Assembly (NCBI GenBank): GCA_018263355.1
Contig: JAANXH010000012.1
Location: 1-32,400 of the forward strand
DNA: 32,400 nucleotides
Direction: 5' to 3'
Origin: Candidatus Woesearchaeota archaeon
GTDB taxonomy: Archaea; Nanobdellota; Nanobdellia; Woesearchaeales; JAGVZT01
The position numbers and the translations under genes are program-made. This document shows positions 1 to 9,750 of the stretch, one piece after another. A model generated the notes under the pieces. That model did no database searches and was not told the DNA's origin. It worked only from the letters and a program-made list of their open reading frames with translations. The first letter of the stretch is position 1, and each line of letters opens with the position of its first letter.

Positions 1-693
1 GAAAAAGAGATGAATAAGATAAGGCAAAGATATTGCGAGTTATTCAGAAAAGTTGGAGAAGTAAATCTTGGATTCATCATGCCTCTTTCTAAAAAGAATA
101 TTTCTGACTTGCCAATCTTAGCAGATTTTTATCAAACAAATTCTGATATCATCAACTTAGTTGTATTTACCACAATAAAAGAAATGCTCCCTAATAAAAC
201 CCTTGATAAAAGTTTAACCTTAACCATGCAAGAGGCTAGTTCAGCTGTCAAAGATGCATTTGGATTGTCTTACTGCGCTTATCTTGGCAAGAGTAAATTC
301 AATGGCGTTTCCTGGCTATTTTCCCTTTCTACTTATAAAAAAGGAAGGTTTTTAGGCTCCTTTGATGATAAGTTCTATAAATCTATACAGGAAAGATACT
401 ACAAAAAGAAGCATAAGCATTTTATTACAATCAATAATAAACCTATTAAAATGTCAAAATTATTATCTGGATTTACTAATAAATCTGTTAGAACAATAAT
501 AAAAAATTCAAAAAAATACAATGGAGATTATATTAATTCGCAAGTTGTTCTTTTAATAGATGCTCCTGATAAAATTAAGGATTCGTGGGATATATGTAAT
601 AGCTGCCCAGACGCAATGATATATAATAATAAACTTGTTCCATCATGCTTATTAGAAAGAGTAAAATCTGGAGAAAAAATATATCTTAACTAA
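1..693 (+). CDS. C-terminal part of a possible radical-SAM-type protein (5' end outside window)
   Basis: Frame open to base 1; C-terminus DICNSCPDAMIYNNKLVPSCLLE resembles the C-terminal Cys motif of some archaeal radical SAM proteins. Confidence 0.5.
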   Translation, partial: EKEMNKIRQRYCELFRKVGEVNLGFIMPLSKKNISDLPILADFYQTNSDIINLVVFTTIKEMLPNKTLDKSLTLTMQEASSAVKDAFGLSYCAYLGKSKFNGVSWLFSLSTYKKGRFLGSFDDKFYKSIQERYYKKKHKHFITINNKPIKMSKLLSGFTNKSVRTIIKNSKKYNGDYINSQVVLLIDAPDKIKDSWDICNSCPDAMIYNNKLVPSCLLERVKSGEKIYLN

Positions 694-1690
694 GCTCAAA
701 AACTTCATATTCTGTTATTATTTCATATCCTTCATAAGGAAATTTTGTTACATTATTCCCTACTCTAATCAAGGGATAATAAAACTCCTTAAATCCCTCA
801 TCTTTTGCTCTTATATGTTGTGAATAAAGCAATGCACCAGCTATATTTTGTCTTCTCAACTCTGGTAAAACTCCTATTGTCTTAAGAATTATCTGCTCCT
901 TATTGTAAGGATTTGGCAATGAAAAACAAAAACCAATAGGCTTTTTTTCTTTATCTTCTGCAATCTCAATAAATGACAGATCAACATTATTCATAATATC
1001 CTGATAAAGATATTCAAACTCTTCAAAAGATAAAGGCACAAAATTCCAGCTTTCAGCGAATATTTGATTCGCTAGTTCTAAAATTATCTTTAAGTCATCT
1101 GAATTTTTATTGAATTTTCTTAACCTGAATCCATACCCTGACAAATCATCATGAGCTTTCTTAGTATAAGGTATTACATAATTGAAGTCTTGTCTTACAG
1201 CAGAAACATATTTCCCTGCATTTGTAAATCCTTTTTTCTTCCAAAAATCAATATAATAATCTTTACTAAATGGGTCAAACAAATCTGGCTTTCTTTTGCA
1301 TCTAGAGATAAATCTATAATTGTGCCATATTGTTAGATTAACAGGTCCCCTAAATTTCGAACATCCTTTTGTTCTTAACCAATTAATGCATTTATCTAAT
1401 AACAGACCACTAACTTTCTCATCTTTAACACAATCATAAAACCCAATTAAACCTATGTCTTTATTCCTATTATCTAAAATAGCTGAACAATGACCTAGTG
1501 TCTTTCCATCCTCTTGAATTATGTAATTACAGATTTCCCCATGTTCAAAAAAAGGATTATCTATATCTAACAATTTCCTAGTATTAGCTAATTGACCTGT
1601 AATCCTTAAATCATCAGAATAATGGATTTTTAAGAAATTAATATACTCTTCAATCTTCTCTTTTTCATGCTTATATTTGATTATTTCCAT
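686..1690 (-). CDS. GNAT-family N-acetyltransferase-like protein
   Basis: 334-aa ORF; GPVNLTIWHNYRF and C-terminal IGVLPELRRQNIAGALLYSQ (GNAT motif A-like). Confidence 0.7.
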   Translation of the reverse strand: MEIIKYKHEKEKIEEYINFLKIHYSDDLRITGQLANTRKLLDIDNPFFEHGEICNYIIQEDGKTLGHCSAILDNRNKDIGLIGFYDCVKDEKVSGLLLDKCINWLRTKGCSKFRGPVNLTIWHNYRFISRCKRKPDLFDPFSKDYYIDFWKKKGFTNAGKYVSAVRQDFNYVIPYTKKAHDDLSGYGFRLRKFNKNSDDLKIILELANQIFAESWNFVPLSFEEFEYLYQDIMNNVDLSFIEIAEDKEKKPIGFCFSLPNPYNKEQIILKTIGVLPELRRQNIAGALLYSQHIRAKDEGFKEFYYPLIRVGNNVTKFPYEGYEIITEYEVFELS

Positions 1691-1692
1691 TT

Positions 1693-4083
1693 TTATTCAA
1701 TGCTTATTTTTCCAGTGTTTCCATCCATATTGATATTCTGTCCATCCTTTAATAATTTTGTTGCATTTTCAACTCCTATGATACAAGGAAGATTCAATTC
1801 TCTTGAAATTATGGCAGCATGAGACAATAATCCTCCATTTTCTACAATAAGCCCTTTGCAGATTCCAAATAAAGGAGTCCATCCAGGATCTGTATGTTTA
1901 ACAACAACAATCTCTAATGGTTTTTTTGGCAATTTAAATTCATGCATAACTGTTATCTTTCCAGATACGATTCCTGATGAGCATCCAATGCCTTTTAACT
2001 GCTTTGAACATTTTATTTTCTTAAAATCCTTTTGTTTTGGTAATTCATTACCTCTAGTAACTAATACATTGCCTAATTCAACTTTTTCATATTCTGCATA
2101 TTCCTTTTTTCTTCTAACTATAATCTCTTTTAATTCCGAGTTATCATTTTTAATAGCTGTTTCGATTTCATCTAGCTTCAGGTAAAAAATATCATTAAAA
2201 TTATCTATTATTCTTTTAGTCTCTAATTTCTTACCGATTGCAATAAATAATCTTCTTGTATAACTAAATGCCTGAGACCGTAATAACCTTAGTTCCTCCC
2301 TATGTTTTAAATAGTGCTTTGATCTCTTTGAAAGAATATTCAATACAAGCCCCTTATAAAAAGGAAGATTTATTTTTTCTCCATTTAATGTTTTCTTCTT
2401 ATTTCTTGTTTTATATTGGTACAATAGTTGCGGTAAAAATTCAGGATCAGAATCTAAGTCTTTCGCTTCTAACTTAAGTTCATTGGCAAATCTTCCCCCA
2501 TATAAACTTAAATATTCTTCAATTAGATTATTCAGAGATACATCATTCATCATCTCTTTGTAGCATAGATTCCAATTAGAATTTTTGGCAAGAGTTATTA
2601 GTTTATTATTCTTATAAAATTCCTCAGATAAATTCCTAAGAGCATTTACCTGTTGAGCACTAACTAATGATTTAATAGAAGTAATCTGAGAAAGTATCTG
2701 GCTGTCATTAAGCCCATATCTTTTTGCATATTTTTTAAAAAAACCAAACCAAGTCATTGCTAGAAAATCATTGTCTACTGTTATGCTCCATTTTTTAAGC
2801 AGATTTTCCTGAAAATCCTCAAACCACATCCATAGTTTATTTAGTTCAGCTTGCTCAAAATTATTCTCTTTGGCATGTCTCAAATAATTTTTTACATCTT
2901 TTTTGAATTTCCTAATATCCTTCTCAAATCTAAAAATCCTATAAATAATGTATGGGTAATAACGGAGCTTATCTATGAGATTTACATTCTGATGGTGCTC
3001 CTTATTCAGTTCTGCCCTGTTTTTTGCAGAGATCATCATATCTAGATTTCTCTTATTTCTTTCATAGCCAGGGAATAGGGTAAGCATCTTATACCAATTT
3101 AGAATATTATAATAAAATCTTCCATAGAAAAATCCAAGCAGATTCTCAAAAACATCCGAATATTTCTCAATTTTTCTGGGATTAATGTTTGATGTTATTG
3201 CTAAATCTCTATATACTTGCGTATAGATGAATTTTGCAAAAGAGCAGGTTAGAGGCAATACAATTCCGCTGTAGCTTTCAGCTATATTTGAATTATCCCA
3301 TACATTAATTTGTTCATGCACATTCTTTGTTATTGCTCTTGATTGCAATATCCAGAGTTTATCATTAGCGTAACACCACTCTATATCTTGAGGTTTATTA
3401 AAATAGGATTCTATTTTTCTGCAATTTTGAGTTACTTCTTTTAAGATTTTATTAGGTATATTGTTTTTCGGAATTTTATTATATTGAATAAATATCTCAT
3501 TAACTCCTTTTCCCAGAACAGCATTTTCTCCATGTCCTTTAACCGCATTGATCAACATTCCCTTTTTATTATTATATTCGGTTTGAGTGAATGTAATGCC
3601 TGAATATTCTGGATCAATGTAATTTTGAACTATCAACGATATCTCTGGAAAGGTGTTCATGCCAATTAATTTACAATAATTCCAAACTCTTTCTGAAAAT
3701 GCCGAACTTAAGACATACTTGAAATCCTCTTCAAATTGTTTATTATTTTCTGTAATTTTTGATTCATAAATCCCTGCAAAACTATGTTTCTTCCCATCTT
3801 CACCTAATGCAGATGAACGGACTATTAGTTTCTTATCCAACTCATTTAGATTTAGAAAATTCAGGTTTAATCCGCTTTTAATTATCTTATCCCTTATTAA
3901 CTGCCTATTTTTAGAGTCATTATCAAATGCTTTATTTATTTCATTTTTACTAATTCCAATTTTTTCTAAAATCTTATATATCTCATTAGAGGGAATGCTA
4001 AAGAAAGCAGGAACATTGTACGAATTCTTAAGTAATAACAAATTTTTTGCCTTATTGCCTATCTCATTAACTGCCAATTTCAT
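1693..4083 (-). CDS. PEP-synthase / rifampicin phosphotransferase-like protein (ATP-grasp plus C-terminal swivelling His domain)
   Basis: 796-aa ORF; N-terminal RSSALGEDGKKHSFAGIYES and C-terminal GGLLSHAAIISRELNLPCIIGVENAT phosphohistidine domain. Confidence 0.8.
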   Translation of the reverse strand: MKLAVNEIGNKAKNLLLLKNSYNVPAFFSIPSNEIYKILEKIGISKNEINKAFDNDSKNRQLIRDKIIKSGLNLNFLNLNELDKKLIVRSSALGEDGKKHSFAGIYESKITENNKQFEEDFKYVLSSAFSERVWNYCKLIGMNTFPEISLIVQNYIDPEYSGITFTQTEYNNKKGMLINAVKGHGENAVLGKGVNEIFIQYNKIPKNNIPNKILKEVTQNCRKIESYFNKPQDIEWCYANDKLWILQSRAITKNVHEQINVWDNSNIAESYSGIVLPLTCSFAKFIYTQVYRDLAITSNINPRKIEKYSDVFENLLGFFYGRFYYNILNWYKMLTLFPGYERNKRNLDMMISAKNRAELNKEHHQNVNLIDKLRYYPYIIYRIFRFEKDIRKFKKDVKNYLRHAKENNFEQAELNKLWMWFEDFQENLLKKWSITVDNDFLAMTWFGFFKKYAKRYGLNDSQILSQITSIKSLVSAQQVNALRNLSEEFYKNNKLITLAKNSNWNLCYKEMMNDVSLNNLIEEYLSLYGGRFANELKLEAKDLDSDPEFLPQLLYQYKTRNKKKTLNGEKINLPFYKGLVLNILSKRSKHYLKHREELRLLRSQAFSYTRRLFIAIGKKLETKRIIDNFNDIFYLKLDEIETAIKNDNSELKEIIVRRKKEYAEYEKVELGNVLVTRGNELPKQKDFKKIKCSKQLKGIGCSSGIVSGKITVMHEFKLPKKPLEIVVVKHTDPGWTPLFGICKGLIVENGGLLSHAAIISRELNLPCIIGVENATKLLKDGQNINMDGNTGKISIE

Positions 4084-4137
4084 TATAGCACTTAAAAAGA
4101 AACATTTATATATAAATATTGGTAAATTAGAAGTAAT

Positions 4138-4665
4138 ATGATATTTGAGATATCCATAATCGTACTAGCATTGGTTTTCTCGTTAATCTTATTTAAGTCA
4201 GATAAGCATATCTTCAAGAAATTCGGATTAGCATTAATTGCAGTCCTATTGTTTGAATATTTTACTCAGGCACTTTGGTTAAATAAAGGTTTAGCACCAT
4301 GGGCTTACCTATACTTAGACGTAAGTTGGATAATAGGTTTAGGTTGGGCAACAATAATTATCGTAATGAGATCTATTACAGATATGTATTTTCCTTCTTT
4401 TTCTAACAGGTTAAAATTCTTTATTAACTTGATTCTGATTGGCATTGTCGGATTCTTTGCAGAATGGGTTGTTCTTGGATTGGACATTAGAGAATACTCT
4501 GAAGCTGTTAAGAATACACTTAGCGGAATAACAATTGGTCCAGTTCCAATAGAAGCCATTTATTATATCCCTGTTTTCATGGCATTAGTTTTATCATTTA
4601 ATCTTTATTGGGAATCTTTGCTTAACATTAATGAATCCAAATTAAAGAGGAAATCATCAAAATGA
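4138..4665 (+). CDS. multi-pass membrane protein, unknown function
   Basis: 175 aa, several hydrophobic segments; similar to the next ORF (DVSWII.LGW). Confidence 0.65.
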   Translation: MIFEISIIVLALVFSLILFKSDKHIFKKFGLALIAVLLFEYFTQALWLNKGLAPWAYLYLDVSWIIGLGWATIIIVMRSITDMYFPSFSNRLKFFINLILIGIVGFFAEWVVLGLDIREYSEAVKNTLSGITIGPVPIEAIYYIPVFMALVLSFNLYWESLLNINESKLKRKSSK

Positions 4666-5180
4666 GTGGAATATTGATTTTTGAAATAAGCATGATTTTG
4701 GTATCTGTAGGAATCTGGTTTTATATGAAGAAAAATAATTATAAGAACATCTTACAGAAAATGCTTGTTTTATTTATTGCTGTTTTACTCTTTGAAATTA
4801 TGAGTGAACCAATGTGGAGAAATTTTCTATTGCATAGGTGGACATTCATTTATCATGATGTATCGTGGATCATCACATTAGGATGGGTGAATATCTTTAT
4901 GGTTTCCATGCTACTAGTAGATAAGCTATTCAGCAAATATACTGAAAAAGCAAAATTCTGGCTTTATTTGTTATTTGTAACTATTATCACTACACCTATA
5001 GAAGTAATACTTCTAAATACTGGAATTAGAGGATATGATGCTGTATTAACAAGCACCATGACAGGAATAACTATTCCTTTTACATCTGCACCAATAGAGA
5101 TAATTATGGTAATCCCAATAATTGCAGCTTTGATTATACCTTTCTATAAAATAATGTTAAATTTGTTTAAACTTGATTAA
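4662..5180 (+). CDS. multi-pass membrane protein, tandem paralogue of the preceding ORF
   Basis: 172 aa; 4-nt ATGA overlap with upstream ORF; shared YLDVSWIIGLGW / YHDVSWIITLGW. Confidence 0.65.
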   Translation: MSGILIFEISMILVSVGIWFYMKKNNYKNILQKMLVLFIAVLLFEIMSEPMWRNFLLHRWTFIYHDVSWIITLGWVNIFMVSMLLVDKLFSKYTEKAKFWLYLLFVTIITTPIEVILLNTGIRGYDAVLTSTMTGITIPFTSAPIEIIMVIPIIAALIIPFYKIMLNLFKLD

Positions 5181-5636
5181 GTTTTCTCGCCCCTAGATAC
5201 TTGTTCTTGATAGCTCACTTTGTTCGCACTGATTGAACGGAACTCCCCCTTGATGTATTGACTTGATGAGCCTTCGGCTTTGATGAAAAAAGAACTCCCC
5301 TCGATACTTGTTCTCTATGGCACTTCGTGCTTGAAGGAACGGAACTCTCCAGTGCTACGCACATGCTCAAAAATGGAACATTTTTGGCACGTAAAAATGC
5401 TACGCATTTTTTGTGCAAGAAAAACTTGGTTTTTCTTTGCATCCTAAAAATCTTTGATTTTTATGATATACACTCCCTACGGTCGAATTTATTGGAAATG
5501 GAAATTTTACTTTTCGGAACGAAATTTCCCAGAACTCCGCAAACATATCGTTGTAAATATTGATTGTGTAACTTGAAAGAACCTGCTTCTTAAAGTCGCT
5601 GTATTTCTTTAAATGTTTGCTCGTAACTGGGAAAGT

Positions 5637-5800
5637 ATTTAACAGGGCTTATACGGTTCGGAACGACCGCCTTCGGCTATTTTGCCAAGCAAAATTCGTT
5701 CCTCTCCCAAATGCTTTAATCTTCACCTTAACACTACACCCTAACCTACGTGTTGACACGCCTAGAAGTTAAATCACTTCGCATAAGCCCAATGTTATAT
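5637..5800 (+). repeat. attC-like site A (long)
   Basis: R''-like ATTTAAC (5637-5643), arm GGGCTTAT (5645-5652) pairing with ATAAGCCC (5783-5790), R'-like GTTATAT (5794-5800) followed by TCAATT. Confidence 0.6.
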
Positions 5801-5897
5801 TCAATTCTACGGTTATTAGGTTTTAAAAAAAAGCCAAAGAGGTAGAACTTTGCGGACGCAACTTTACCCCACTTTGTTTCACTCGTAGGGTAAAGGA

Positions 5898-6031
5898 ATA
5901 TAACACGAATTAAGCAGTTCACTCGTCGCTCGCCTCCTCGCTTCTCGTTCTCCAAAATTTAATTTTCCATCTCTGTTCCGCCTTCGGCTACACGAGGGAA
6001 AATCAAACTTCGCTTAATTCGGATGTTATGT
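5898..6031 (+). repeat. attC-like site B (long)
   Basis: ATATAAC (5898-5904), arm CGAATTAAGC (5906-5915) pairing with GCTTAATTCG (6012-6021), R'-like GTTATGT (6025-6031) followed by GCAATT. Confidence 0.65.
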
Positions 6032-6105
6032 GCAATTGGGCTACGGGGCGCTTAAATCTAAAATCATAACAAGATTTAAATAATAATTGAACTAAAGTAT
6101 ATTAT

Positions 6106-6936
6106 ATGATGAAAAAAATACTACTATTTACAATTTTAATTGTATTTGCTCTATCCCTTTCCGATTCTGTTTTTGCCTGTTCTCCTGCTCCAAATTATAT
6201 CAGTATTTCCTGTACTCCAACGAATACATTAGATGAAAATGAACTGCCTCAAGGATACAGATTTTACAATGAAAAACTAACATTATCTTCTGGTTACAAA
6301 TTTGAATCAGTTGATGAAAACTTTGATTTCCTAACATCTAACTGTCAAGAAGATGTTGAATCTGTAAAACCAGAATTGATAAATTTGTTTAAGGAGTACA
6401 ATTCGAAAGAACACAGATACTTTACTCATGAAAGAACAGAAATTGTCCCTTATGACGAAACCTTAATTGAAAATAATAAAAATAGCAGATACAACCCAGA
6501 TAATGTAGGTAATTGTTATTTTGAAAATGTTTACAAACTTGGTGATTTTGTAGTTAATGAGGGTGGTATGAGAGATTATTGTCATTTAACAGGTGGAGGT
6601 GGTGGAATGTGTCCTCACGCCACAAAATTACATTTACAATTTTTTGGATTTATATTAACCAATCCAAATGTTAATACACTCCCATATTTATTTGGTTATT
6701 TGATTGCAATAGGCGTTGTTATTGGTTTCATAGTATATCTTTTTAAAAGAAAAGAATTGAAATTGTTTTTCAAACCAAATAAATTCAATATCATTTTCAC
6801 TTTGGTTTTAGGTATTCCAACATTTTTGTTATTTTTACTGTTTACAGGGATAGAGCAAATTATTGTTTGGATTATTGGATATTATATTTTTTCATCAACT
6901 ATAAAATATATTTATTTAAGACTTAAGAAGAAGTAA
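6106..6936 (+). CDS. cassette ORF: secreted/membrane protein, unknown function
   Basis: 276 aa, N-terminal signal-like segment, two C-terminal TM segments; lies between attC-like sites B and C. Confidence 0.7.
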   Translation: MMKKILLFTILIVFALSLSDSVFACSPAPNYISISCTPTNTLDENELPQGYRFYNEKLTLSSGYKFESVDENFDFLTSNCQEDVESVKPELINLFKEYNSKEHRYFTHERTEIVPYDETLIENNKNSRYNPDNVGNCYFENVYKLGDFVVNEGGMRDYCHLTGGGGGMCPHATKLHLQFFGFILTNPNVNTLPYLFGYLIAIGVVIGFIVYLFKRKELKLFFKPNKFNIIFTLVLGIPTFLLFLLFTGIEQIIVWIIGYYIFSSTIKYIYLRLKKK

Positions 6937-7013
6937 CGGGCCCCTTCGCCCGACTTTCTCCGCTTCGCTCCGAACCCCATTGCATTCTCACTTCGCTACG
7001 CTTCGTTCGGGTC

Positions 7014-7039
7014 ACTTAACAAGGATCCTGATGTTAGTT
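7014..7039 (+). repeat. attC-like site C (short/collapsed)
   Basis: ACTTAAC-AAGGATCCTGAT-GTTAGTT followed by TCAATTTT; arms meet in palindrome AGGATCCT. Confidence 0.5.
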
Positions 7040-7067
7040 TCAATTTTCAAAAATCCTAAAAACTAGA

Positions 7068-8126
7068 AAGGGAAGGGGAACAATCTAATAAAATGTAGAA
7101 TCTTTGTTTCCAGATTCAACATCTGCATTGCATCTTGAGATAGACCTTTCAACTGCAGTTTCTTTAACACCGTTACCCAATTGCATATTATCACAAATAG
7201 AAGAGTCTTGAGTGTCTACTGCAATATTTCTATAGCATTCATACTTCAAGGCAGAATTTGCAATTCTTGAACATACATTTGAATTTAATACGTCCTTTGC
7301 TATATTGAACATACATACATCAAGATTATCTGCATTTTCACATTCAGATAAATCAACTTCAAAAGATAAACATTTTTGATTTAAATCAGGATCAGTTATT
7401 TTTGAACAAGATTTAAGTCCTAAAAAACATTCATCTTTGATTTTATCCCAAGCGATATCTTCACATATTGTTTCATCTTCATTGTTAATTGCAATATTTT
7501 TTATACATTCCGCATAAAAAGTTCCGGATTTACCTTTAATATTCTCACACAATTCAATATTTAAGGATGTATAAGATATTCCAAGATAACATTGATCTTC
7601 CGTAGTATCTCTTTCAATTAACTTACATTTTGAAAAATCAGATGTTGTTCTTGCTACTCCTTTATAGCACACTTCTTTACTTAGTTGCGTTTGGAGTTTA
7701 TTGCAAATTGATATATCTCCTACTTCAATTCCAACAGTAGAATAGCATTCATATTTAAAATCAGTATCAATGTAATCACAAATCTTAACTTCTTTTTCTT
7801 GAACTGCGATATCTATATAACAGTTATACCTTGGATAAGAAATTGCAAGACCTTTTTCAATTAATGGTAATTTATCACACCCTTGTAACCTAGGATCATT
7901 ATTAGTGGGTAATTCATTAGTTTGATTGTCGATGGATTCTTGGGTATTTTCTTTAGGTACATCAATAACAGGAGTTTGAGTATTACATCCGATGATGATT
8001 AATATCATTATAACAAGAATCCCATATTTAAAATTATATTTGAGGTTCATAATACAATATTTTTTATTAAGTATTTAAATAATTCTATAGTTTCTCGAAA
8101 TGGAAGTTATTTGTTCCCCTTCCCTT
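7068..8126. repeat. cassette-specific inverted repeat pair bracketing the cassette 3 ORF
   Basis: AAGGGAAGGGGAACAA (7068-7083) and TTGTTCCCCTTCCCTT (8111-8126), perfect 16 bp. Confidence 0.85.
7085..8050 (-). CDS. cassette ORF: Cys-rich repeat lipoprotein, unknown function
   Basis: 321 aa; lipobox-like IIGCN; recurring C-x(n)-C units of about 30 aa (e.g. ICDYIDTDFKYECYSTVGIEVGDISIC). Confidence 0.75.
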   Translation of the reverse strand: MNLKYNFKYGILVIMILIIIGCNTQTPVIDVPKENTQESIDNQTNELPTNNDPRLQGCDKLPLIEKGLAISYPRYNCYIDIAVQEKEVKICDYIDTDFKYECYSTVGIEVGDISICNKLQTQLSKEVCYKGVARTTSDFSKCKLIERDTTEDQCYLGISYTSLNIELCENIKGKSGTFYAECIKNIAINNEDETICEDIAWDKIKDECFLGLKSCSKITDPDLNQKCLSFEVDLSECENADNLDVCMFNIAKDVLNSNVCSRIANSALKYECYRNIAVDTQDSSICDNMQLGNGVKETAVERSISRCNADVESGNKDSTFY

Positions 8127-8217
8127 AATTCTTTAACATTTAAGGGGCTTCGCCCTTTAAGACGGATTTTTGAAAACTTTTCGGGCGAAATTTTTCCATA
8201 CGTTGTATGGAAAAAGA

Positions 8218-8243
8218 AACTAACAAGGATCCTGATGTTAGTT
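8218..8243 (+). repeat. attC-like site D (short/collapsed)
   Basis: AACTAAC-AAGGATCCTGAT-GTTAGTT then ACAATTT; same core as site C. Confidence 0.5.
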
Positions 8244-8320
8244 ACAATTTAGTTTAAGTTTAAACGTTCTTTTAGAAAAAGAACCAAAAAAAGAGTTGGG
8301 GCAAATTAAAAAAGAAAATC

Positions 8321-8328
8321 TTATAAAT
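8321..8328 (+). promoter_or_regulatory. possible archaeal TATA box for the cassette 4 ORF
   Basis: TTATAAAT about 25-30 bp upstream of the ATG at 8351. Confidence 0.45.
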
Positions 8329-8350
8329 TAGTGAAATTCTTAAGTATTTA

Positions 8351-9493
8351 ATGTTAAAAAAATATATTAAAAAATATTATTTTCAAACATTACTAGTAAT
8401 TACTTTAATTCTTATAGTAATTTTGATATTTAATATAAATAATTTGAATAATAAAATTGAAAATCAGAAAAAAGAATTAGAGAACCGCAATGAACAAATA
8501 TCAAATTTAAACAAAGATATTTCAAATCTTAATATTTCTTTTAATCAATTAAAATCTGAAAAACAGAATTTAGAATCTGAAAAACAGAATTTAGAAATAA
8601 ATTTTGAAGAATTAGATGAAGAATATTCAAATTTAAAAGATGAAACAAACTTATTATTGAGCGATATTAATACTTATCAAGAAGAAATTGAAGAATCTTT
8701 AGAATGGTATAAAATAAACTCCTTGTTAGATGATAACACCGAACAAAAAAGAGTCAAAAGACAAATTGATAATAATTGTGTTGAAATTAGAAACAATGAA
8801 TGTAAAATTAAATTAGGATGTTTTTATTTAATAAATTCAGAAAAATTAGATTTAGAATATAAATACGACGAAACAATTTATGAAAAAGAGGATAAGCTAA
8901 CTTCAATTAAAGATTTTTTAAAAAATGATGGTGGTGATTGTGAAGATTATTCTTTGTTTTTCAAAGCAGAATACAATTATGCTTTAAATCAATGTGAAGA
9001 TAATAATATAGTACTAGAAGGATGGAAATATCCAAATTCGGAAGATAGAGAAACAAAATATTGGTTAAATTTTCAAAAAAGTTGGTATTTAGATGATGTT
9101 GCAAAAGTAGAAATAAAAGATAATATTTATCCAAATATAATTTGTGGTAATTTATATGATCCGATACTTGGAGATGTAGCAGGTCATTGTATGATTGCGT
9201 ATACTCAAAATGAAATAAAATCAATAAATGATTTATCAGAATTAGATAATGCATATATAATAGAACCACAAGACGGTTCTTTTCAAGGAAACATAAATAG
9301 AGAAAATAGTGAAGTGTATTTGTTAAATGAAGATATTTGGTATGATGAAAGTGTTAATTCTTGGATTTATTCTATAATCACTGATAATGATTATTTTTTA
9401 TTTAGTGAATCTGATTTAGATTGGAATTCATATTCTTTATTTAATTCCCATCTGAACACAAAGAAAAATGAATTATTATATTTGTTAAATTAA
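8351..9493 (+). CDS. cassette ORF: membrane-anchored coiled-coil protein with transglutaminase-like Cys peptidase domain
   Basis: 380 aa; N-terminal TM, coiled coil, then GGDCEDYSLFFKA (Cys), AGHCMIAY (His), AYIIEPQDG (Asp/Glu region) in the order of a transglutaminase-like triad. Confidence 0.65.
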   Translation: MLKKYIKKYYFQTLLVITLILIVILIFNINNLNNKIENQKKELENRNEQISNLNKDISNLNISFNQLKSEKQNLESEKQNLEINFEELDEEYSNLKDETNLLLSDINTYQEEIEESLEWYKINSLLDDNTEQKRVKRQIDNNCVEIRNNECKIKLGCFYLINSEKLDLEYKYDETIYEKEDKLTSIKDFLKNDGGDCEDYSLFFKAEYNYALNQCEDNNIVLEGWKYPNSEDRETKYWLNFQKSWYLDDVAKVEIKDNIYPNIICGNLYDPILGDVAGHCMIAYTQNEIKSINDLSELDNAYIIEPQDGSFQGNINRENSEVYLLNEDIWYDESVNSWIYSIITDNDYFLFSESDLDWNSYSLFNSHLNTKKNELLYLLN

Positions 9494-9640
9494 TATTAAA
9501 AAAAGCCCCAACTCTTTAGTCCTTCGGACATATAGTCTCCTTCGGAGAAATTTATCTAAACTTAAACTAAACTCTTCGGGATTTTTTCACTTCGTGAAAA
9601 ATCGTTGCACTATCCCTTGGTCGTCGTTGCACTCCGACGC

Positions 9641-9745
9641 AACTAACAAGGATTTAGAGGTTCCAGAAACTTGCAGACTTCTCCATCCAAATTCGGTTTT
9701 GTGGGTTGCCTCAAAACCGAACTTCTCTTAATCGCAATGTTAATA
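9641..9745 (+). repeat. attC-like site E (long)
   Basis: AACTAAC (9641-9647), GGATTTAGAG arm vs CTCTTAATC near 9725-9733, internal perfect hairpin TTCGGTTTTG/CAAAACCGAA, GTTAATA (9739-9745). Confidence 0.55.
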
Positions 9746-9750
9746 GAAAT

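Larger units (their letters stand above)
8290..9517. repeat. cassette-specific inverted repeat pair bracketing the cassette 4 ORF
   Basis: AAAGAGTTGGGGC (8290-8302) and GCCCCAACTCTTT (9505-9517), perfect 13 bp. Confidence 0.85.

Noticed and set aside
1151-3045. Plus-strand ORFs inside the GNAT and PEP-synthase-like genes
   Set aside because: Antisense to well-supported long ORFs with clear motifs.
5215-5955. ORFs 5215..5442(-), 5327..5563(+), 5746..5955(-)
   Set aside because: They run through hairpin arrays and attC-like arms, with no domain signal or plausible start context.
8961-9269. Antisense 102-aa ORF in the transglutaminase-like gene
   Set aside because: Leu/Tyr/His-rich translation typical of antisense of AT-rich coding sequence.
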